DNA of 64,000 bases from Nitrospirales bacterium (GCA_021603905.1 BQIU01000009.1:1-64000), one strand, 5' to 3'; positions 10,815 to 21,215 are shown, numbered from the stretch's first letter. Notes: generated by a model from the sequence alone, not told the origin. Program-made: numbers and translations.

Positions 10815-12134
10815 ATGGCGAATCTGATTGTAGTGGGCTCCCAATGGGGCGATGAAGGTAAAGGCAAAATTGTTGATTTGCTCGCGAAAGAAGCGAAGGT
10901 CATTGTCCGGTTTCAGGGAGGTTCCAATGCTGGTCACACGGTTATTACCAACCGGGGGACATTTATCTTCCATCTCGTTCCCTCAGGAATTTTATATCGA
11001 GGGAAACTCTGTGTGCTAGGAAATGGCGTCGCCATCGATCCCGGTGGATTCATCGAAGAATTAGATGGGTTAATTGCGAAGGGGGTCAAGGTTGGGCGCA
11101 ATCTCGTAATCAGTCACCGAGCGCACTTGATCATGCCGTATCACAAGGCGATTGATCGAGCGGCTGAGGAAGCCAAAGGAGCTCGCCGTATCGGGACGAC
11201 GGGACGAGGGATCGGTCCAGCCTATGTCGATAAGATGGCCCGCATCGGGATGCGCGTTGGAGATTTGTTGAACCCTCAAGGGTTTAAGCGAAAGCTAGAA
11301 GATAACCTTGTGGAGATCAACAGTCTGTTACGCCATATCCATAAGACCAACGGTTTTCATGTCGACAAAATTTATGAGCAGTATATGGGCTATGCGCAAA
11401 GGCTGCAGGGATATATTGCCGATGTCTCGCTTCTTTTGGAGAAGTCGATCAACCAAGGACAGCCGATACTCTTTGAGGGTGCACAAGGCACGCATTTAGA
11501 CATCGATTTTGGGACCTATCCCTATGTCACTTCATCCAGTTCCTGTGCCGGCGGTGCTTGCACCGGAACCGGGGTTGGACCCACGAAAATTGACGCCGTC
11601 CTTGGAGTGACAAAAGCGTATACCACTCGGGTCGGGGGAGGGCCGTTTCCGACGGAACTCACCAACGAAATTGGTGAAAGTCTCAAAGCTAAGGGGCAAG
11701 AATTTGGTGCAACAACCGGGCGAGCTCGCCGATGCGGGTGGTTTGATGCACTCCTGCTTCGCCATGCTGTCCGCGTCAATGGCTTGACGTCCTTAGCCGT
11801 GACGAAGCTTGATGTGCTTGATGGTTTCAAAGAACTGAAGATTTGCAATGGCTATCGATATCAAGGAAAACTCTATAAAGAAATGCCCGAAGACCTCGAT
11901 ATCCTGGCAAACTGCACACCGGTTTATGAGCGATATCCGGGATGGACGACCGATACGACTGGCATCACTGCCTATAAAGCTTTGCCGGCGCAAGCCAAAC
12001 GGTATTTAGACAGAATTGAAGAGTTGACTGGATGCCCCATTGATATGATTTCAACTGGGTCGAAACGAGAACATACGATTATTTTGAAGAATCCCTTGGT
12101 TACCAAAAAGAAAACGTCAAAGTCTCGCCGTTGA
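10815..12134 (+). CDS. purA: Adenylosuccinate synthetase
   Basis: VVGSQWGDEGKGKIVDLL, RFQGGSNAGHTV, GTTGRGIGPAY, LFEGAQGTHLDIDFGTYPYVTSS. Confidence 0.97.
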   Translation: MANLIVVGSQWGDEGKGKIVDLLAKEAKVIVRFQGGSNAGHTVITNRGTFIFHLVPSGILYRGKLCVLGNGVAIDPGGFIEELDGLIAKGVKVGRNLVISHRAHLIMPYHKAIDRAAEEAKGARRIGTTGRGIGPAYVDKMARIGMRVGDLLNPQGFKRKLEDNLVEINSLLRHIHKTNGFHVDKIYEQYMGYAQRLQGYIADVSLLLEKSINQGQPILFEGAQGTHLDIDFGTYPYVTSSSSCAGGACTGTGVGPTKIDAVLGVTKAYTTRVGGGPFPTELTNEIGESLKAKGQEFGATTGRARRCGWFDALLLRHAVRVNGLTSLAVTKLDVLDGFKELKICNGYRYQGKLYKEMPEDLDILANCTPVYERYPGWTTDTTGITAYKALPAQAKRYLDRIEELTGCPIDMISTGSKREHTIILKNPLVTKKKTSKSRR

Positions 12135-12198
12135 TTCTCACACCTTTGCCTGAGTTGTTTGACAATTCCCAGGCGGGTTGTTTAGCATCGCCAAAGGT

Positions 12199-12274
12199 GA
12201 GCCGCTAGCTCAGTTGGTAGAGCATCGCCCTTTTAAGGCGAGGGTCGAGCGTTCGAGCCGCTCGCGGCTCACCA
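12199..12274 (+). tRNA. tRNA-Lys(TTT)
   Basis: GAGCCGCTAGCTCAGTTGGTAGAGCATCGCCCTTTTAAGGCGAGGGTCGAGCGTTCGAGCCGCTCGCGGCTCACCA; anticodon loop CTTTTAA. Confidence 0.96.
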
Positions 12275-12410
12275 GTTTTTTTGGTGAGAAAAAATAAATT
12301 TTCTTCTCTCTCTGTCCAACAGTTTCGATATTTTAATCAGGCTCAAGTCATGAAATATTTTTTCTTCAATCAATCGATCTGGACTTTAAATCGAGTCTGA
12401 CCCCCTATTT

Positions 12411-13394
12411 ATGTTTAAAGCTATTTACATCGATCAAGCAGAAAATAGGTATTCGGTTGCTTTGACGGAATTGGAAAACAGTGCACTGCCGGAGGGTGAA
12501 GTCGAGGTCGCTGTGGAATACTCGACTCTGAATTACAAAGATGCGTTAGCGATTACTGGCAAAAGACCAGTCGTGCGAACCTTTCCCATGGTACCGGGAA
12601 TTGACCTTGCCGGTCGCGTAACCGAGAGCAGGGACTTTCGTTTTGAGGTGGGGGATCGTGTGCTGCTAACCGGTTGGGGTGTCGGTGAGTGCTATTGGGG
12701 TGGACTTGCTCAGTATGCGCGTGGGAAAGCCGACTGGTTTCTGCCACTTCCTAATTCTTTTTCCAGTTTCGACGCGATGAGTCTTGGAACTGCAGGATTG
12801 ACGGCGATGCTTTGCGTGCAAACACTTGAGGCCCAGGGCGTAACCTCGAACAGAGGAGATATTCTAGTTACTGGTGCGTCGGGTGGAGTGGGTTCGATTG
12901 CGATCCAACTGCTGGCCCATCGTGGGTATCGGGTTATCGCATCGACCGGTCGGTCTGATAATAGAGATTTTCTTACAAGCCTGGGAGCAGCTGACATCAT
13001 TGATCGTGAAGAACTGAATAGCACGAATCGACCGTTAGGCAAAGAACGATGGGCTGGTGCGGTGGATGTCGTGGGTGGTCAGACATTGGCAACCGTCTGT
13101 TCCCAAACTGAGTATGGTGGTGTGGTCACAGCATGTGGCCTAGCACAGGGCATGGAAGTCCCACTGACCGTTGCGCCGTTTATTTTACGAGGAATATCTT
13201 TGATTGGTATCGACAGTGTGTATTGCCCGACGGAAAAACGTCGAGAAGCCTGGAGCGCACTTGAAGCCGAATGGGATAACACACAGCAACAAGGAATGAT
13301 CACACAAATCACCCTCTCCGAAGTTATCGATCAGGCTCATACACTTCTAGAGGGAAACGTTCGAGGCCGCATTGTCGTTGATGTCAATGCCTGA
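12411..13394 (+). CDS. YhdH/YhfP-family quinone oxidoreductase (acrylyl-CoA reductase-like MDR)
   Basis: STLNYKDALAITGK, PMVPGIDLAGRV, LVTGASGGVGSIAIQLLAHRGY. Confidence 0.9.
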   Translation: MFKAIYIDQAENRYSVALTELENSALPEGEVEVAVEYSTLNYKDALAITGKRPVVRTFPMVPGIDLAGRVTESRDFRFEVGDRVLLTGWGVGECYWGGLAQYARGKADWFLPLPNSFSSFDAMSLGTAGLTAMLCVQTLEAQGVTSNRGDILVTGASGGVGSIAIQLLAHRGYRVIASTGRSDNRDFLTSLGAADIIDREELNSTNRPLGKERWAGAVDVVGGQTLATVCSQTEYGGVVTACGLAQGMEVPLTVAPFILRGISLIGIDSVYCPTEKRREAWSALEAEWDNTQQQGMITQITLSEVIDQAHTLLEGNVRGRIVVDVNA

Positions 13395-13620
13395 GCCACA
13401 ACTCTTGATTTATCCTCAGAAAGTAAAATTTATGTTGGGAGGTAGCCACTCAATGTCCAGGACCGGGTTGGAGGGAAGCTATTTGGTTGAGAGAGAGCGG
13501 ATAATGTGAAGATAGTATGAATAGGGGGGCTTCTTCATAGGTATCTTCATTTCCTCCTTCGTGATTGTTGCGAAGCGATGTTACTTTGGGAAATGCTCAG
13601 GAAATGGCTCCTTAAAATAC

Positions 13621-14319
13621 TTATTGGTTATGCACAGTGAAATTTTTAATCTCACAATTCAATGACTGCGTTTGCTTGTGAAGTTGATCTAGTTCCACCC
13701 CTTCAAAACTTTGAGTCGCATTGGTCTCGACGATGGCATAGAGTGTTTCTGTATGCGTGCTGATTTTTGTTCCGGTTGGAGCAATTTGGTCGCATGAAAT
13801 AGAAATATCCTTCAAGGCGTATGTCGTCGGGTTTTCAATCACAAAGTCGACAACAATCAAATGACCTTTTCTAAAGTGAGCTTTTGTTGTAAGTTCAAGC
13901 TTATTGGCAATTTGATCAATGAGTTGAAGCTTAAGATTCAATTGCTGAATTTGTCGTTGATGTTCGTTAATCTCCCCCGTCACCTTCGCTCGCAACGCTT
14001 CCCAACTAGTTTTCGTCCCTTTATGTTCAATGAATGATGATGCGTGAGATGGATCGCTGGGGGTCGCTGGTGGTGAAAGTTGGCCGGGTTCTGGGAACGA
14101 TGTATCCACGGTAGAAGTAGAGGCTTCCATCATCTTTGGCGTGCCGGTCTCGACCCCAGAACTATCCGGCTTTGAATCCTCTCCCACAATTTGTTCTTCC
14201 ATAACTGGACTCTCGGTGGCGTCCTCCCAGGTGCGCATGTCTAGAGGCACGCAGGAAGTTAGCAATACACAACAGAAAGGAAGAGCGTTCAACACAACTT
14301 TTCTTATTCTGTAAATCAT
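13621..14319 (-). CDS. Putative lipoprotein with coiled-coil segment
   Basis: 232 aa; N-terminal hydrophobic segment with lipobox LLTSC; helical stretch EALRAKVTGEINEHQRQIQQLNLKLQL. Confidence 0.6.
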   Translation of the reverse strand: MIYRIRKVVLNALPFCCVLLTSCVPLDMRTWEDATESPVMEEQIVGEDSKPDSSGVETGTPKMMEASTSTVDTSFPEPGQLSPPATPSDPSHASSFIEHKGTKTSWEALRAKVTGEINEHQRQIQQLNLKLQLIDQIANKLELTTKAHFRKGHLIVVDFVIENPTTYALKDISISCDQIAPTGTKISTHTETLYAIVETNATQSFEGVELDQLHKQTQSLNCEIKNFTVHNQ

Positions 14320-14488
14320 ACCGTCACTCCTGTAGTACTTTGACGTTGATGATAGTGGTCACGCATAGGTCTAATCTATGTAGGTTATCTTGAAGTTTAA
14401 AAAATATCATGAATAAATACCTTTCTTAAATTGCGTAGCCCATCTTCACGATACGTGATCTATTTCTTTATTAGTATGTGTTGAGGAA

Positions 14489-14504
14489 CGCAAACGTAAT
14501 GCCT
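14489..14504 (-). promoter_or_regulatory. Candidate sigma-54 promoter reading towards the lipoprotein gene
   Basis: Minus strand AGGCATTACGTTTGCG: GG and GC elements at -24/-12 spacing. Confidence 0.5.
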
Positions 14505-14693
14505 ATGTGTATGAAAAGTGGATTTCAGGTGCGAACTGTGTACCAACGAGATATCTGTCTACGACAGTGGGCAGCATAAACGAGGTATTTTCTGGTGTGG
14601 AACCTGACATGCTGAGTCGTATCGTATGTGCCTTACCTATCCAGGTTTGACTGGAAAATACTGAGAACACTATGAAGTTCCAAGCTGTTTAGG

Positions 14694-14730
14694 TGTATCC
14701 AATCAGATACATAGTGTATCCAAAGAGATA
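14694..14730. promoter_or_regulatory. Tandem-dyad operator (candidate enhancer-binding-protein site), copy 1
   Basis: TGTATCCAATCAGATACA-TAG-TGTATCCAAAGAGATAA: two GTATC-N6-GATAC-like dyads, centres 21 bp apart. Confidence 0.75.
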
Positions 14731-14847
14731 AATGTCTGGCAGGTAGCTTTCTCACAAAGGATGGTTGTCTCGTCGTACTCGACATGAAGGCTAAGGAATA
14801 ATGGATAAGTAGAAGTAAACGTACACTGCCACACCGTTAGGAAGCGA

Positions 14848-14863
14848 TGGCATATCAGTTGCT
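14848..14863 (+). promoter_or_regulatory. Candidate sigma-54 promoter upstream of the CHAT gene
   Basis: TGGCATATCAGTTGCT (consensus TGGCACN5TTGCW), ~135 bp from the operator centre. Confidence 0.65.
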
Positions 14864-15102
14864 TATTTCTTTTCTTGGATGTGTATGCAATCTCATAGTA
14901 ATTGCGAGACGTCAGTATAAGACCTTGAACTCATTCTCAGTACTAACAAGAACCTGAAATAATTGAAAATTGGTCAGAGTAAAATTATTGCTATTGTGTA
15001 ACGTTAATTTTACAATTTTGTTCATTTCTTCAAATGAAGTTATGTGGAATAGGGTAGTCTGTTTGAGATTCCGGTGGACGGAAGAGTGTGGTTTAGTCGA
15101 AG

Positions 15103-17760
15103 ATGATCGATGAGAAAAGTCTTTTCAGGGAGGCGCCAATGAAGTCCAGTTCAACATTAAAACAAGACAGAACGAATCGGAGCCTTGATGATCTGATGAA
15201 TGTAAACAGCGTTGAGAATTTTCCCGACTGCTCCTATTTTCATCTTCCTATCTATGGTTGGCTTATCGTAGGAGTGCTCGCGTTGTGCACACTTGGAGTT
15301 GTAAGCCTCGTCTTTGCTCAAGACACGTCTGATATAGCACCTACCGCTAGCGAGTCCATGGCGAGCGGGGAGATTCTCTACGATCAAGGAAAATTTAACG
15401 AGGCTGTATCGAAATGGACGGAGGCAGGTCGACGATATGAACTGAATGGGAATGATCGAGGGCATGTCTCTTCACTTATTCATTTAGCGCAAGCATTTCG
15501 ACAGGAGGGGCAGTATGAAAAAGCACGCATACTCCTGGATCGTGCGTTTGAGAAAGCCGGGCCGTTGAACAATGCCAGGTTGAGTGCGCAAATTCTGGAA
15601 GGCTTGGGAAATGTTTACTTTGGGTTAGGAAAACGAAAAAAAGGCATTGAGTTGTTTAACGACGGATTGAGCATCGCACGACTCGATGGAGACTCTGAAA
15701 CCGCAGCGGGTTTGCTCAATTCTCTAGGAAATGTGCTCACGACCTATAATCGAAATACGGATGCTATTGGTGCTTATACAGAGGCGGCCGTGCTGGCAGA
15801 GGCGACAAATAATCCGCGCCTGGAAATGACGGCGCTCGTCAACTCCGTGCGTGCGGCCATGCAACAAGGGCTGCGTGTTAATGCAGAAGAACGACTGGAT
15901 TTAGCAGGTAGAAAGGTGGCGTTACTTGATGATTCGCATATGAAGCTTCGTGGCCTTCTCTCGATTGGGTTATTCTATGACGACCTTGATTCGGAAAACA
16001 CGTCACATCAGATCTCCACGACTTCAGCCTCAAGCAGCTCAGGGGCAAAAGGGAGTCGAGGAGCTGACCGAGGAATCAGAGTGGAGCCTGGAGCTGGCCC
16101 GTCGGTCCTCGACGAAGTCATTGTTGTCCCTGAAATCGCGGAGCCTCTTCAACGCGAAAAATTCGACAGAGAGCTACATCAGCTAAGAGCTGAACCGGGT
16201 GTAAGTTCAGAAGGTAAGAGTTTGCGACTGCGTGCACTGGAATCATTTCAGTCAGCCGCAAAGCTTGCGCGACAGCTTGGTGATGCACGAGGTGAATCCT
16301 ATGCGTGGGGTCATATGGGAAGATTGTACGAAGAGAGTCAACAGTATGATGAGGCCTTATCCGTCACAAGAAAAGCCGTGACGTTAGCTCAAAAAGCGAT
16401 TGCTCCAGAATCTCTCTATCGATGGCACTGGCAGACTGCGAGAATACAGAGAGCGAGAGGGAAATATGATGAAGCTCAGGCTGCGTATCACCGAGCCATT
16501 CTCACGTTACAGCCGATTCGCCAGGAAGTCTCCGTCGCCTACCAGGGACGGCGTCAGTCATTTCGTGAAGGTGTCGGTCCATTGTTTTTTGAGCTTGCAG
16601 ACCTACTCCTAGAACGAGGGAAGGACGCAGTGGAAAAGGGTGCGTCGACCTCTTTTCTTGCAGAAGCTCGTGATACGATGGAAAAATTTAAAGCGGCAGA
16701 ACTTCAAGACTACTTTCAAGATGAGTGCGTGCAGACGGCGCAATCTTTGAGCACAACCTTAGAAACTAAAGCGCCAACCTCTGCCATTATCTATCCCATC
16801 ATGCTCAAAAAGCGACTGGAACTCTTAGTGAATTTTCCGAACGGGCTTAAGCAATACACTGTGCCAGTTAGTGAGGAAGCGATTGTTGCCAAGGTCAGAA
16901 CGCTGCGTGAACGGCTCCAAGATCCAGTCGGCGGTGGATATCTGTCAGAGGCTCAGCAACTGTATGATTGGCTCATTCGACCATTAGAAGAAGACTTACA
17001 GGAAGGAAAGATTGATACATTGGTCTTCGTTCCAGATGGTGCATTACGAACGATTCCGATTGCGGCGCTTCACAATGGGGAAAACCACTTGATTCAAAAC
17101 TTTGCATTGGCTACGACACCAGGATTGACGCTGACAGATCCCAGTCCGATTAATCGTGAGAAGGTGAATATGTTGTCGCTCGGTCTGACAGATGGTGTGC
17201 AGGGATTTCCACCGCTGCCGTACGTTCAACATGAGCTAGATATTATTCAGGAAGTCTATGGTGGCAAACAGCTACTGAACCAAGAATTCATGGTGGCAAA
17301 CATGCGAGAGGAATTAGAAGACAGTGACTTTACGATCGTCCATATCGCCTCTCATGGTTTAGTAGAGAGTAACGTCGAAGATACATTTGTGTTGGCGTAT
17401 GATGAGAAGATCACCATGGATCGTCTTGCAGATTTGGTCGGACTGTTTAAATTTCGGAAGACCCCGCTGGAACTTCTAACGCTGAGCGCGTGTGAGACGG
17501 CGGCTGGAGATGACAAGGCGGCATTAGGCTTGGCGGGAGTCGCGGTGAAGGCAGGCGCTCGGAGTGCCTTAGCGACGTTGTGGTTTATCGACGATCAAGT
17601 GGCTTCTGATCTGGTCGGAGAGTTTTATCGGCAATTGCAAGATCCGTCATTGTCAAAGGCGCAAGCCCTTCAGCGAGCGCAGATCAAAGTGTTGGAAAAT
17701 CCGAAATATCAACATCCTAATTATTGGTCACCATTCTTGCTCATCAATAATTGGTTATAA
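15103..17760 (+). CDS. TPR-repeat CHAT-domain protein (caspase-like protease family)
   Basis: N-terminal TM segment, multiple TPRs, C-terminal CHAT with VHIASHG and LSACETAAG (His/Cys dyad) and GARSALATLW. Confidence 0.92.
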   Translation: MIDEKSLFREAPMKSSSTLKQDRTNRSLDDLMNVNSVENFPDCSYFHLPIYGWLIVGVLALCTLGVVSLVFAQDTSDIAPTASESMASGEILYDQGKFNEAVSKWTEAGRRYELNGNDRGHVSSLIHLAQAFRQEGQYEKARILLDRAFEKAGPLNNARLSAQILEGLGNVYFGLGKRKKGIELFNDGLSIARLDGDSETAAGLLNSLGNVLTTYNRNTDAIGAYTEAAVLAEATNNPRLEMTALVNSVRAAMQQGLRVNAEERLDLAGRKVALLDDSHMKLRGLLSIGLFYDDLDSENTSHQISTTSASSSSGAKGSRGADRGIRVEPGAGPSVLDEVIVVPEIAEPLQREKFDRELHQLRAEPGVSSEGKSLRLRALESFQSAAKLARQLGDARGESYAWGHMGRLYEESQQYDEALSVTRKAVTLAQKAIAPESLYRWHWQTARIQRARGKYDEAQAAYHRAILTLQPIRQEVSVAYQGRRQSFREGVGPLFFELADLLLERGKDAVEKGASTSFLAEARDTMEKFKAAELQDYFQDECVQTAQSLSTTLETKAPTSAIIYPIMLKKRLELLVNFPNGLKQYTVPVSEEAIVAKVRTLRERLQDPVGGGYLSEAQQLYDWLIRPLEEDLQEGKIDTLVFVPDGALRTIPIAALHNGENHLIQNFALATTPGLTLTDPSPINREKVNMLSLGLTDGVQGFPPLPYVQHELDIIQEVYGGKQLLNQEFMVANMREELEDSDFTIVHIASHGLVESNVEDTFVLAYDEKITMDRLADLVGLFKFRKTPLELLTLSACETAAGDDKAALGLAGVAVKAGARSALATLWFIDDQVASDLVGEFYRQLQDPSLSKAQALQRAQIKVLENPKYQHPNYWSPFLLINNWL

Positions 17761-18068
17761 TGTTTTGTGTGAGTGCGATCGATTCACCTCTCCAAGAATA
17801 GCGATCGGCTAGCTTACCCTATCGTATCTGGAAAGATAGAGATTCCCAGCTCTCTAGTGTGCAGTCACAGTCGATACTTTCACGTAAAACTCAAGACACG
17901 CGACGTCCCATTCCTAAACAATCTACTGACTCAACTCTCCAATCTTCTTTGTTCTTTCTCATTGACGGGTTCTCGTCAAAACTGATTTCTCAATACAGCG
18001 TCCTCTCCGCATTAATTGATGCGAAAGAGGGATACCGGTTAACCCCTGCCCATACCATTTAGGGCACT

Positions 18069-18294
18069 ATAGCGAATCCAAATAAGTTCCAGTGGTGTGC
18101 TCAGGCCATGAATGTACAACACACTACTCGTCATATCTGTTCAACCTTCACTGAGAATTCCTATGGTCATTCAATATGGTGATCATAGATGGCCTCAGTG
18201 GATACGATCGTTCACAAGACCAAGCGTAACTAATAAACAATCTATGATGGCGACTTAACCCTTTTGATGCCTTTATTATTGGTATCCAAGTACC
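18069..18294 (-). repeat. Dispersed intergenic repeat, copy B (with ~95-bp extra internal segment)
   Basis: Reverse complement shares the same ordered blocks as 1411-1542. Confidence 0.8.
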
Positions 18295-18497
18295 TTAGCG
18301 TAATTACCCACGTCAAAATTGAAAGTTAATTGAAACGGCTATAGGCCCCATTCCCGTTCACACAGATCACTTCTTGTCAAGGCAACATCGAGCCGCTTTG
18401 CGCTTAAGTTCCTTCCTGAACTCCCGAAAAAGAAAGAGAGGGGATAGCAATCTCTTGATTTCAGGAAGATCGCTAGGAAGGGAGCACGCGAGTCGGA

Positions 18498-19274
18498 ATG
18501 CGATATGGATACAAACGAAATCAGCAAGCCAGATTTGGCTCTCTGTTCATTGCATGTTTTCTCTTTTTTGCGATATTCCAACCTTTTCCGAGTGACCAAT
18601 GGATCGCCCATGCGGATGATTCGAGCGATGATGTTACTCATTTCATGCTGCAAAATGAGGTCGTCACTCCACTAGCAATAGTTTCAGTATCTACCAGCAA
18701 GCTGCCTAAGCATACCGAAAGATCCGTCACATTATTTGATCTCTATGTTGATGAAGAACGTCCTTATATTACAGGGGACGCATCGAAGTTTATAGAAGAA
18801 AGTCTGGAGGTACTTGACTCTCATCGTCACGCAAAACTATTAGTTGAAACCTATTGTGATCAACGAAATGCCACCGCGTATGGGATGGCATTGAGTAACC
18901 AGCGGACATGGCAAGTACGAGAGTATGTCCAATACATGGAGATTCCAAACTCTAGAATATTAACAACAAACTATGGGAAAGAAGATCTCCAATGTCCTGA
19001 AAAAAGCACGGTCTGTTGGGAAGAACGAGTTCGCGTACAATCGGCTTTCAAGTATCTCGCCATCAGTCAACCAAAATTAGGATGCTTAGTCCGTTTGGGG
19101 ATCATGGGGGTAAAAAAAGAATTCCTTCCACTCTCCTCGACTGAGCAATCTCAATTTCTTCAGAAAATTAAACTGGCACCAGTTCATCAGCGAAGACGTC
19201 TGCGACGATATGTCTATCGTACCCCCTCAAACTCTCTCTCTCATCCTTCTCAAAAAACAACTGCGCATCGATAA
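18498..19274 (+). CDS. Secreted OmpA/Pal-like protein
   Basis: Signal peptide; VETYCDQRNATAYGMALSNQRTWQVREYVQYMEIPNSRILTTNYGKEDLQCPE resembles the Pal/OmpA C-terminal domain. Confidence 0.7.
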   Translation: MRYGYKRNQQARFGSLFIACFLFFAIFQPFPSDQWIAHADDSSDDVTHFMLQNEVVTPLAIVSVSTSKLPKHTERSVTLFDLYVDEERPYITGDASKFIEESLEVLDSHRHAKLLVETYCDQRNATAYGMALSNQRTWQVREYVQYMEIPNSRILTTNYGKEDLQCPEKSTVCWEERVRVQSAFKYLAISQPKLGCLVRLGIMGVKKEFLPLSSTEQSQFLQKIKLAPVHQRRRLRRYVYRTPSNSLSHPSQKTTAHR

Positions 19275-19304
19275 AAGAACAACTGCTGTTTCATCTTGAC
19301 AATG

Positions 19305-21215
19305 TTATAAGATCTCCAGGACAACTTGGAAGTGAACGCCATGATCTTGCAGATTCGTGTTTGAATCTATTGAACCTGGGATGGGTCGTAATTGTTGCCC
19401 CCAATAGATGTTTGCATAGGTATGTTGAAGCAAAGGAATGGACGTCTGGCGGAATGTAAATCTCAACCCCGCACCGACACTTGCGAGGGTCTCCGGCTCC
19501 GTTTCGCCCTTCGCATTCCATGAACGTCCGACGTCGACAAACGGAGCAAACTGTACCGTCTCAAGACCAAATATAGAGGGGAGTACTGGAATTCGTGTTT
19601 CAACGGTAATTAATGCTGCGTTATCTCGTACGAGAGAATTCTCACGATAGCCACGTACCGTGAATCGGCCGCCCATGGCATATTGTTCGAGTGGGAACAA
19701 TCCGTCATTGGACAATTGCAGATCCATTCGTCCAATCAATTGAATGCCAACGGGGTCAAATCGATGCGCGCCTTGAACCTGTCCAAGCCAAGAGAAGAAA
19801 TGGGTATCAGGCTGAAACTTTCCGGAATTGGCCGTGGCGTCGAGCGTGTCAATCCCAAGACTGAACCGTGAACGTGCCGACAGCACTTGATTAGGACTGC
19901 GATTGACCCACTCCTGAGCAAACCGTAACACAGAGATCACTGCTTTCCCTTGAGCGGTTGTTCCGGGAGTAAAGGAAAACGGAATGCCGAGCAAGAAGTT
20001 CTTGTTTCGTAAACGTTCCCCAGTCAAGGTGACGGCAAATTCTTGAGACGGTGTCCGATACACTGGCTGCCTGATGGATAAAGAAAATATTTGGGTTTCA
20101 CTTTCAATATTCAATGGACTAAATCCTGCATTTTCAATGACTTCAAAATCGTTCTTCCGATACTGAAAGATTAGAGTCGTGTCCCAAGGGGTAAAGGGCA
20201 GGGCATAGCTGAGATCAATAAGCGGGTCCACTCCGTCTGAGCGCCCGTAGGTAAAGCTCACGGAATCTCCCAGCCCGAGTGGATTTAAATGTGCAACTGT
20301 GGCGAGTCCACGTTCGGCACCGACGGTCGGGGATTGGTAGTTATTGAATTCGAGCCACGCCTTCCAAGGACTGGTTTCTTGAACGTTGACATTCAGGACG
20401 CTTAATCCAGGCCCTAGGCCAGGCTGAAGTTCAGAGTTGATACGAGCAATGCGTTGATCTTGGAGAAATATTTGTAAGCGATCGCGAAGCTCGTTGAGAT
20501 TCACCGGCGGGCCAGCGCTTTGCCGCAATCGACTGCTAAAATAAAAAGGTTGAAACCAATCGGTCCCTTCGACGTTAATGTCAGAAAGCTTGCCTTCGAT
20601 CATCTGAAACGTAATAATCCCATCTGATGCTGATTGGTCTGGGAGTATGGCCCCCGATGTAATGTACCCTTTCTCCACGTAGAGCAGAGTGAGGGCACGA
20701 CGCAGTTCCTCCAATCCTTCCGTAGTCAGTTCACGATTAACATACGGCGCAGTTACCTCAGCCAACTCTTGTGGCGATACCGCGGTACTCCCCACGACAC
20801 GAACTTCTTTGACGAACACGTGAAGAGGCGGAGCTTCTCCCTCTTCTAGAGGAAGCGGTGATACAGGTGGAAGAATTTCTGGCTGTGTTAATCGTGGTGA
20901 AGGGGGAACGGTCTCTTGAGTAATGGGAGGCGGTGTTCCAAATATACCGCGAGGGTCGGTGGAGGGAGGTAGTTCTCCTTGAGCCTTCTCAAGAGCCAGG
21001 AGAATGTTCGGACTTGATACGAGGGTCGTGAGTACAACAAGGGTACGAATGACAGATCGGCAGATTGAGAATCTGCGATTTTCCCATTCAGATTGTCTCT
21101 GGTCGGTGTGTCCAGAGTGTGGATGATGAGATTGATGATGTAAGTCGTACGTATAAAGCCAATCAACACGTGTGAATTCAGTGCCCTTTGCCATCGTGTC
21201 GCGACGTGGTTGCAT
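19305..21215 (-). CDS. ShlB/FhaC/HecB-family two-partner-secretion outer-membrane transporter
   Basis: Proline-rich N-terminus, POTRA-like region (VKEVRVVGSTAVSPQELAEVTAPYVNRELTTEGLEELRRALTLLYVEKGYITSGAILPDQ), beta-barrel, C-terminal FVDVGRSWN. Confidence 0.88.
   Translation of the reverse strand: MQPRRDTMAKGTEFTRVDWLYTYDLHHQSHHPHSGHTDQRQSEWENRRFSICRSVIRTLVVLTTLVSSPNILLALEKAQGELPPSTDPRGIFGTPPPITQETVPPSPRLTQPEILPPVSPLPLEEGEAPPLHVFVKEVRVVGSTAVSPQELAEVTAPYVNRELTTEGLEELRRALTLLYVEKGYITSGAILPDQSASDGIITFQMIEGKLSDINVEGTDWFQPFYFSSRLRQSAGPPVNLNELRDRLQIFLQDQRIARINSELQPGLGPGLSVLNVNVQETSPWKAWLEFNNYQSPTVGAERGLATVAHLNPLGLGDSVSFTYGRSDGVDPLIDLSYALPFTPWDTTLIFQYRKNDFEVIENAGFSPLNIESETQIFSLSIRQPVYRTPSQEFAVTLTGERLRNKNFLLGIPFSFTPGTTAQGKAVISVLRFAQEWVNRSPNQVLSARSRFSLGIDTLDATANSGKFQPDTHFFSWLGQVQGAHRFDPVGIQLIGRMDLQLSNDGLFPLEQYAMGGRFTVRGYRENSLVRDNAALITVETRIPVLPSIFGLETVQFAPFVDVGRSWNAKGETEPETLASVGAGLRFTFRQTSIPLLQHTYANIYWGQQLRPIPGSIDSNTNLQDHGVHFQVVLEIL

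Noticed and set aside
12268-12288. CTCACCA-GTTTTTT-TGGTGAG hairpin at the tRNA-Lys 3' end as a terminator
   Set aside because: The T-run is in the loop and the stem is followed by A residues, so it is not a canonical intrinsic terminator.
17773-18062. Overlapping small ORFs after the CHAT gene
   Set aside because: Short, overlapping in different frames, no domain or convincing RBS.
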